Below the pieces are notes generated by a model. That model did no database searches. It saw only the letters and a list, made by a program, of their open reading frames with translations, and was not told where the DNA came from. From positions 1-24,931 of IMG/VR virus record IMGVR_UViG_3300021964_000493: DNA of 24,931 nucleotides. The stretch is one strand, 5' to 3'. This document shows, one piece after another, positions 20,353 through 24,931 of this stretch (its first letter is position 1; every line of letters begins with the position of its first letter). Source of the stretch: a virus. The position numbers and the translations under genes were made by a program.

Positions 20353-21823
20353 CGTCTTCACCACTTTCTATGCTCGGTGCGGCTGGCAGCTTAGTGCCAA
20401 ACGGTTCAAAGGCAGTTTCAATATCGTAGCGGCTGGCAAGTTCTTTCTCGCGGCTGACAGCCTCAAACACTTCTTCAGTGTCCTTCCCGTATTGGCTATG
20501 AACGTCTTGCAGTGAGATGATGCCGTTATTGACCGCAGTGACCGCAGCGTTGATTTCTTTCTGCGGGTCAACCCAGCTAAAGCCACGGGGTCGATAGGTT
20601 ACTTGGTCAGCAAACATATCATACTTGGTCATTGGCAGTGTTACCGCGCCAAACGTAATGGCTTGTTCCAGCCAGTCGCGATAAACGATGTCAACAAAAC
20701 TTTCGACCATAAACTGTTGCAGCATCTTAAAGTGGTCGCGGTCTTCAATCGTGCCTTGCCTGATGCTGCTGTAGCTAACGCCTTCAAGATTATTCGACAG
20801 CGACACATAGCTAACGCCAAGACCAGATGCGATGCCGCGCAAGATAGCTTTCTCAAAGTCACCAAAAGCTGTGGTCGGATGCTGCGGGTCGAAGCTGGTA
20901 AAGTTCATGCCTTCGGGCAGTTGTGAGAACGTGCCGGGTTCAGCTTCCATAATCGGTGCTGCGCCATCATAGTCATCGCCAATAAATTCGTCACCAGACG
21001 GGCTAGTAAAGAAACCCATCTTGCTTGCGCCGATGCGTGCAGCAACCAGTTCAGCTTCTTCGTAACCGTCAAGCATCTTCAGGCGCGACAGCACGTTTGA
21101 CATCATAGGCACGCCACGGGTCTGACCGGGGCGTTCTTGAATATAGGCGTGGATGATTTCCGATGCTGGCACTTGAACGTGCTTTTTCTTCGTGCGTGAA
21201 CCAAACGCTTGTTCGTGATACGGGTGGTCTTCAAACAAGAAATATGACTGCGGCTTGCCAGCGCGGTCAATCTCAACACCCATACGCACTTCGTTGCCGT
21301 TCTCTAAGCGCGTGTTGTAATCTTCATCAATATAATCGCTTTCGATAAATTGCAGCGAGAAGCCAAATGCGTTATTGCGCTGGTTCTTAACTTTGCGAAC
21401 AACAACTTCGCCATCACGCGCCAGCGTTTCAATGAACAGGCGTTGCGCTTGCAGCCACGACAAACGACCATCGACTGTGCAAGTGCCTTTGCGACCCCAC
21501 GATGTCCAAGCGGTTTCGACAACGCGGTTGCCCGGCGTGTCCAAGCTGCCATCGGTGTTGCGTTTACGCACTTGCAGCTTTACGCCAGTTGAACCGACAA
21601 CATTCGTAGTCAGGATTTGCAGATAGCGGCGCGCATATGGATGGTTGCGGCTAATCTCGCGGCAACGGTCACGCAAGACGCGCAGTGATGGTTTAATCTC
21701 GCTGTCTGCGCTTCGGCTTGATGTTACGAAGTCTGCGAACAGCCGCCCTGTGTTCGCTCCGTGATAGGCACGCTTTTGCATACGTTTCTTCGGCTGGCGG
21801 CGCAAAAAGTCAAAAAGTGCCAT
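20342..21823 (-). CDS. Portal protein, lambda type
   Basis: 493 aa from ATG 21823, GAGG 9 nt upstream, two bases after the preceding gene. It shows the lambda-B/PF05136 portal pattern: MALFDFLRRQPKKRM, the arginine-rich LRVLRDRCREISRNHPYARR (47-66) with YLQILTTNVVGSTGVKLQV, SLQFIESDYIDED, then EIIHAYIQERPGQTRGVPMMS, GVSYVSLSNNLEGVSYSSIR and RDHFKMLQQFMV. Twelve copies form the ring at one head vertex, through which DNA is packaged and released. It is followed directly by the protease-capsid gene. No truncation. Confidence 0.95.
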   Translation of the reverse strand: MALFDFLRRQPKKRMQKRAYHGANTGRLFADFVTSSRSADSEIKPSLRVLRDRCREISRNHPYARRYLQILTTNVVGSTGVKLQVRKRNTDGSLDTPGNRVVETAWTSWGRKGTCTVDGRLSWLQAQRLFIETLARDGEVVVRKVKNQRNNAFGFSLQFIESDYIDEDYNTRLENGNEVRMGVEIDRAGKPQSYFLFEDHPYHEQAFGSRTKKKHVQVPASEIIHAYIQERPGQTRGVPMMSNVLSRLKMLDGYEEAELVAARIGASKMGFFTSPSGDEFIGDDYDGAAPIMEAEPGTFSQLPEGMNFTSFDPQHPTTAFGDFEKAILRGIASGLGVSYVSLSNNLEGVSYSSIRQGTIEDRDHFKMLQQFMVESFVDIVYRDWLEQAITFGAVTLPMTKYDMFADQVTYRPRGFSWVDPQKEINAAVTAVNNGIISLQDVHSQYGKDTEEVFEAVSREKELASRYDIETAFEPFGTKLPAAPSIESGEDDAV

Positions 21824-21825
21824 TG

Positions 21826-22410
21826 TTAAAACCTCACCTTAATGGTCTGACTGGTCGCTTCGTTGTTTAACGCCAGTTCCTTGTTCTTTTCGCGTGCAAA
21901 TTCGCTTTTGTAATAATCGCGCGCATCAATCAATTCTTCAAAAGTCATCTTGGTCAAGCTGCGGTCTTTGACACTATAGTTCGCCACATCACTGTCAGCT
22001 TTCCCCTGCAAGATACTTTCAATCTTGCCAATCATAATTTCCGCGTGACTGCGCGGGTCTGAATTATTGACATCCAAGTCAACAATCGCGGTAAACGTGC
22101 CACGGTCAACAACAATGCGATTGCCTGATGCTGTTTCAGTGACTTCAAGCTGCCAGTGGTAATAACCCGGCACAAAATCCGTGCTTGTTACACTGTCAAC
22201 TGTAAAAAGATAATATGTGCTGGTTTCAGTGCCAGTAACTTTGATTTCATTCGCACCGCCACCAGTAATACGCGCAACATATTCGGCAGAATGGGTGGCA
22301 GTCGGATAATCGTCAACAAGGTCGGTGCGTTTCCATTGGATAAAGTCACCAACGACAATTTCGTGCGGTTCTGTTGTCGGCGCATTATCGGCAGAAAATA
22401 AATTAGCCAC
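21826..22410 (-). CDS. Conserved head-region protein between terminase and portal
   Basis: 194 aa starting GTG 22410 (MANLFSADNAPTTEPHEIVV). Strands follow through WKRTDLVDDYPTATHSAEYV, and FVPGYYHWQLEVTET, then GTFTAIVDLDV, RSHAEIMIGKIESILQGKAD, and a C-terminal helical part (YSVKDRSLTKMTFEELIDAR; YYKSEFAREKNKEL) with TIKVRF at the end. The last 60 residues recall the head-completion proteins of lambda gpW type fused to a beta domain. I recognise the family as common in alphaproteobacterial phages at this place but not its function. Confidence 0.72.
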   Translation of the reverse strand: MANLFSADNAPTTEPHEIVVGDFIQWKRTDLVDDYPTATHSAEYVARITGGGANEIKVTGTETSTYYLFTVDSVTSTDFVPGYYHWQLEVTETASGNRIVVDRGTFTAIVDLDVNNSDPRSHAEIMIGKIESILQGKADSDVANYSVKDRSLTKMTFEELIDARDYYKSEFAREKNKELALNNEATSQTIKVRF

Positions 22411-22534
22411 GGCATGACCCCTTCGTAAAGAACGACTGCTTCTTATCGCGCCGCTTTGTCACCTTACTGTGCCGCCCCTTGCGCCGTATCTTTAGCTTGA
22501 CACGCGGTTCTGCGACCCCAATCTTCTTTGCCAT
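22403..22534 (-). CDS. Small basic protein after the large terminase, 43 aa
   Basis: ATG 22534, with GGAG about 9 nt upstream, 6 bases after the terminase stop; TAA 22403 overlaps the next gene by 8 bases. The product (MAKKIGVAEPRVKLKIRRKG then KVTKRRDKKQSFFTKGS) is strongly basic and rich in Lys/Arg. Positions of ribosome site and overlaps support translation, although the size is small and the composition could also be chance. It may bind DNA or the negatively charged portal lumen; no family is recognised. Confidence 0.6.
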   Translation of the reverse strand: MAKKIGVAEPRVKLKIRRKGRHSKVTKRRDKKQSFFTKGSCRG

Positions 22535-22540
22535 CTTACA

Positions 22541-24397
22541 TTATCTCCACGAATTAGCAAACCCCCCGCGCTTGGGTTGTCGGCGCAGTGGTCGCTGTTG
22601 CGGTTTAACTTCGTCTGCCACCTGTTCTGGCTCTTTGCGCTTGCGTTGACGCGCTGCCATAGCGTTGACATTCGTGTTAAGTATAGCAGAAGCCGCGATT
22701 GCATAAACCCTGCAATCAAGTGCCTCGTTCCGTGGTCGCGTTTTGCGCCATTCGCGTTTCTTGAAGCCTTTATGAAAGCGTGTCACGACTTGTTCGGCTG
22801 TTAGCATCCTAAAATACTCATCATCGCGGTTTGCAGGAAAATGGCAATAGCCAGCCCCTTCTTCTTGAATACGCAGACGCGAATAGACAATCTCTTTGGC
22901 TGTATCAACGCCAATCGGGAACAGCTTGCACTTCATGTTGTTGTTCGTGCTAGGTCTGCCGACCAGTGGCTTGGCTTCACCGCCAACACCCTTAATGGCA
23001 AAGATGCGCCGACCATAACGCGGCTTTGCGTATTTATAAACTTGCTGCGTATGATGACCGCCTGTGTCAATCGCGGCGCATTGAATGGTCATCTTCATGC
23101 CATCTTCGCGTTCATACTCTGTAGCCAGCAGCGTATCTAGGTCAGCCCATATCTGCGGCGCAGACGGGTCGCCGGGTATCTCGCGATAATCGAGGCTCCA
23201 CGTTTCTTCGTCCAATCCAATTCCGATTTGTTCAACAGCCAACCTATCGTTCTGGACATCGATGCCAGCAGTAATCATCACAACGCCTTCGGGTATCTTG
23301 TCGCCCCAATCTTCGCGTCTGTCGGCAATCATAAAGTCTTCAATCTTCTCGCCTTGTTCCTCAAAAGTCTCGCCAAGATAAGTATTGACCCAAACGCGCA
23401 AAGTCTCTGGTAGCTTCTTGGCTTCCAGAAAATCACGAACAGCGTGTTCCATAGGTGTCCACGGGCTATACAAGCCAGATAGTCGGAAACCCGCCTTGCC
23501 GACTGATGGGTTGGTGGCGACCCATCTCCCCTTGCGTATTGCTCGAAAGCGAGCCGCATCATCCCATACCGAACCGCAGTGTTCGCAAATGTAGGATGCC
23601 GTTTCTGGCTTGTCTTTGTCCCACTTCACGTTGCTCCACCGAAGCACTTGTTCTTCGCCGCAGTCGTTACACGGGACATGATATTCGCGTTTGTCTGTTT
23701 CTTCAAACGCTGCTTCGATGCGGCTGGCGTTTTTTACAGTCGGTGTGCTGACCATCACAATCTTTCTGTTCCAGAATGTAGCAGCCCTGCGTTTCGCCAG
23801 TTCAATCGGGTCGCCTTCTGTGCCAGCACTAGGCGGGAAGCGGTCAACCTCATCGCACAGCACAATACGGATGGGACGCGATGCCAGACTTGACGGGCTG
23901 TTCGCACCGCACATCGTAATATGACCGCCCGGAAACTGTTTTTTCAAAATGCTGTTGCCACTGTCTCGCGCACGCGGGTCTTTGATTTTGCCAGAAAGTG
24001 ACGGGCAGTCACGAACCATTGGCGCAAGTCGGTCTTTAGAGAACGTCTGTGCCATTTCCAGTGTTGGTTGCACGACAAGCATCGGTGACGGGTCTTGCGC
24101 TACATGATAGCCAATCAAGTTCAGCAGCATTTCTGTCTTGCCAACTTGCGCGCATGACATAATCACGACTTCTTCGATGCGCTCGTCACTGATGGCATCC
24201 ATTATGCCACGCTGATATTCGGCGCGGCTTGTTGACCACGCGCCATACTCTGCCGATGCTTCGCTTGATAGCACGCGATATTCGTCAGCCCATTGGCTGA
24301 CTGTCAGGTCAGGTGGCGGCTTAATTGCTTCAAGCGTGCGTTCAACAACTAACCTAGCTGCTGGCTTGTTTGGTATCAGTATTGGCATCTTCTTCAT
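22541..24397 (-). CDS. Terminase large subunit, GpA family
   Basis: 618 aa starting MKKMPILIP at ATG 24397; an upstream start at 24427 would add ten residues inside the small subunit gene. ATPase motifs: Walker A SCAQVGKTE (K87), Walker B VLCDEVDRF (D182, E183). Two CxxC pairs (C243/C246, C271/C274: CNDCGEEQ and CEHCGSV) form a zinc ribbon, as in the lambda GpA family. The nuclease domain begins near D380 (ITAGIDVQNDR). It translocates and cuts concatemeric DNA at the portal. The stop TAA is at 22541. The C-terminus is basic and proline-rich (PQQRPLRRQPKRGGFANSW), probably the connector- or DNA-binding tail. Confidence 0.95.
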   Translation of the reverse strand: MKKMPILIPNKPAARLVVERTLEAIKPPPDLTVSQWADEYRVLSSEASAEYGAWSTSRAEYQRGIMDAISDERIEEVVIMSCAQVGKTEMLLNLIGYHVAQDPSPMLVVQPTLEMAQTFSKDRLAPMVRDCPSLSGKIKDPRARDSGNSILKKQFPGGHITMCGANSPSSLASRPIRIVLCDEVDRFPPSAGTEGDPIELAKRRAATFWNRKIVMVSTPTVKNASRIEAAFEETDKREYHVPCNDCGEEQVLRWSNVKWDKDKPETASYICEHCGSVWDDAARFRAIRKGRWVATNPSVGKAGFRLSGLYSPWTPMEHAVRDFLEAKKLPETLRVWVNTYLGETFEEQGEKIEDFMIADRREDWGDKIPEGVVMITAGIDVQNDRLAVEQIGIGLDEETWSLDYREIPGDPSAPQIWADLDTLLATEYEREDGMKMTIQCAAIDTGGHHTQQVYKYAKPRYGRRIFAIKGVGGEAKPLVGRPSTNNNMKCKLFPIGVDTAKEIVYSRLRIQEEGAGYCHFPANRDDEYFRMLTAEQVVTRFHKGFKKREWRKTRPRNEALDCRVYAIAASAILNTNVNAMAARQRKRKEPEQVADEVKPQQRPLRRQPKRGGFANSWR

Positions 24398-24857
24398 ATG
24401 TATCCACCACGCTATTCGCCAGTTCATCTAAAGCAGCGTTGATATGTTGCTTCAGCAGCGTCTTTGCTTCGGTCAAGCTGTCTGCGCTGAATACATCTGG
24501 CGCGGCCTTCGCGGGTAGCGCAGTCATGCGCGCCCTGAACACACCAAAGATGTTTTCGTTTATCTCTGCCACCATTTCTACAGGCAGCAGCAGACCGCGC
24601 TCTTTGGCAAGTTCCATCTCTGCCATCTCTGCTTCTGCCGCCACCTTGCGCGCACGCGCTTCGTCCCAGCTAATAACTTCTGGCGATGCCGTTGACCCCA
24701 CGATTGCGCGCGCTGCTTCCTCAAGTTTGTAATACGCACCACGCTTATCACGCTTTGCCGGAGTTACATCATTAAGACGCTTGGCAACAGCGCGTCTGTC
24801 CATATCAAACTCCACCGCCAGAGCCGATATTGTCCATAGTTTCTGCGTCATACTCAT
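24354..24857 (-). CDS. Terminase small subunit, Nu1-like
   Basis: 167 aa from ATG 24857 (AAGGA about 11 nt upstream; a second ATG at 24851 is possible). Residues about 5-55 form a winged-helix DNA-binding domain (LWTISALAVEFDMDRRAVAK), followed by a long helix (DEARARKVAAEAEMAEMELA), which oligomerises, and a C-terminal helical part (LTEAKTLLKQHINAALDELA) that contacts the large subunit. This architecture is lambda Nu1-like. It recognises the packaging site and loads the large subunit, whose gene overlaps its end. The cos or pac site would be expected near or to the right of 24857, but I see no clear one. Confidence 0.86.
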   Translation of the reverse strand: MSMTQKLWTISALAVEFDMDRRAVAKRLNDVTPAKRDKRGAYYKLEEAARAIVGSTASPEVISWDEARARKVAAEAEMAEMELAKERGLLLPVEMVAEINENIFGVFRARMTALPAKAAPDVFSADSLTEAKTLLKQHINAALDELANSVVDTYEEDANTDTKQASS

Positions 24858-24931
24858 TGTCTTGTTTTTCCTTCGTGGTGGTCTGTCTTCGATTTTCTGT
24901 CGCTACAATTTATCTGCGGTCGCGCGTTACC
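24854..24931 (-). CDS. Possible 3' end of an upstream gene (partial)
   Basis: One minus-strand frame is open from the right edge to TGA 24854, overlapping the small terminase ATG as ATGA, the usual junction in this genome. The 25 visible residues (GNARPQINCSDRKSKTDHHE and KTRQ) contain one Cys and His residues and are basic; an HNH-type nuclease is often encoded here and would fit, but the fragment is too short to decide. It may also be non-coding. Confidence 0.35.
   Translation of the reverse strand, partial: GNARPQINCSDRKSKTDHHEGKTRQ

Noticed and set aside
1-24931. tRNA genes, integrase or attachment site
   Set aside because: No cloverleaf, integrase-like frame or long direct repeat was noticed; almost all bases are used by coding genes. 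A dedicated tRNA scan was not possible here.

Overview
The window is one contiguous piece of a tailed phage genome (Caudoviricetes; the lambda-type set of tail genes and no contractile sheath indicate a siphovirus) or of a closely packed prophage. Every supported gene lies on the minus strand, so the genome reads from right to left. The TerS/GpA-type terminase, the fused protease-capsid, the tail cassette and the short hypothetical genes resemble those of phages and prophages of marine or soil Alphaproteobacteria. The rarity of GANTC, the CcrM methylation site of that class, fits such a host. This assignment is from recognised protein families, not from a search. No integrase, DNA polymerase or tRNA gene was seen, so the window does not settle whether the phage is temperate.

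Layout in the direction of transcription. (1) 24931-16500, packaging and head: the possible end of an upstream gene, small and large terminase subunits, a small basic ORF, a conserved head-region protein, portal, an in-frame fusion of prohead protease and major capsid protein with its own internal ribosome site for the capsid part, then head-tail connector, tail terminator and major tail protein. A UUCG hairpin resembling a terminator follows the capsid stop. (2) 16486-8354, tail: chaperone G with a textbook -1 frameshift signal giving G-T, a short tape measure, three tail-tip assembly proteins, a J-like tip protein and a fibre with a self-cleaving S74 chaperone. (3) 8344-6670, putative lysis cassette: three small membrane-type proteins, a PD-(D/E)XK nuclease-like protein, an M15 peptidase as endolysin, then two tiny coupled ORFs (a Trp/Arg-rich cationic 35-mer and a hydrophobic 20-mer). 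(4) 6666-6602: a near-consensus sigma70 promoter with repeated operator-like sites and a perfect Shine-Dalgarno. (5) 6604-1, early region: six very small overlapping genes, a Cro-like HTH regulator, RusA resolvase, a RecB-type exonuclease, a putative ssDNA-binding protein, a primase-helicase, a small nuclease, a protein with an SSB-like C-terminal tip, and a truncated gene resembling minor tail protein Z.

Genes are almost all joined by ATGA, TAATG or TGATG overlaps. The few real gaps (4845-4908, 3391-3473, 1429-1512, 18026-18075, 6605-6669) each carry RNA structure or promoter elements, so regulation appears concentrated there. The replication genes together suggest recombination-dependent replication or concatemer processing (exonuclease, SSB-like protein, primase-helicase, resolvase) that relies on a host polymerase. 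No gene-free stretch exceeds 300 bases.

The most notable items are the capsid internal start, the candidate pseudoknot that could cover the primase ribosome site, the possible outer-membrane-disrupting micropeptide, the SSB-tip mimic, the iteron-like gap after the primase gene, and the apparent total absence of GATC and GTAC.
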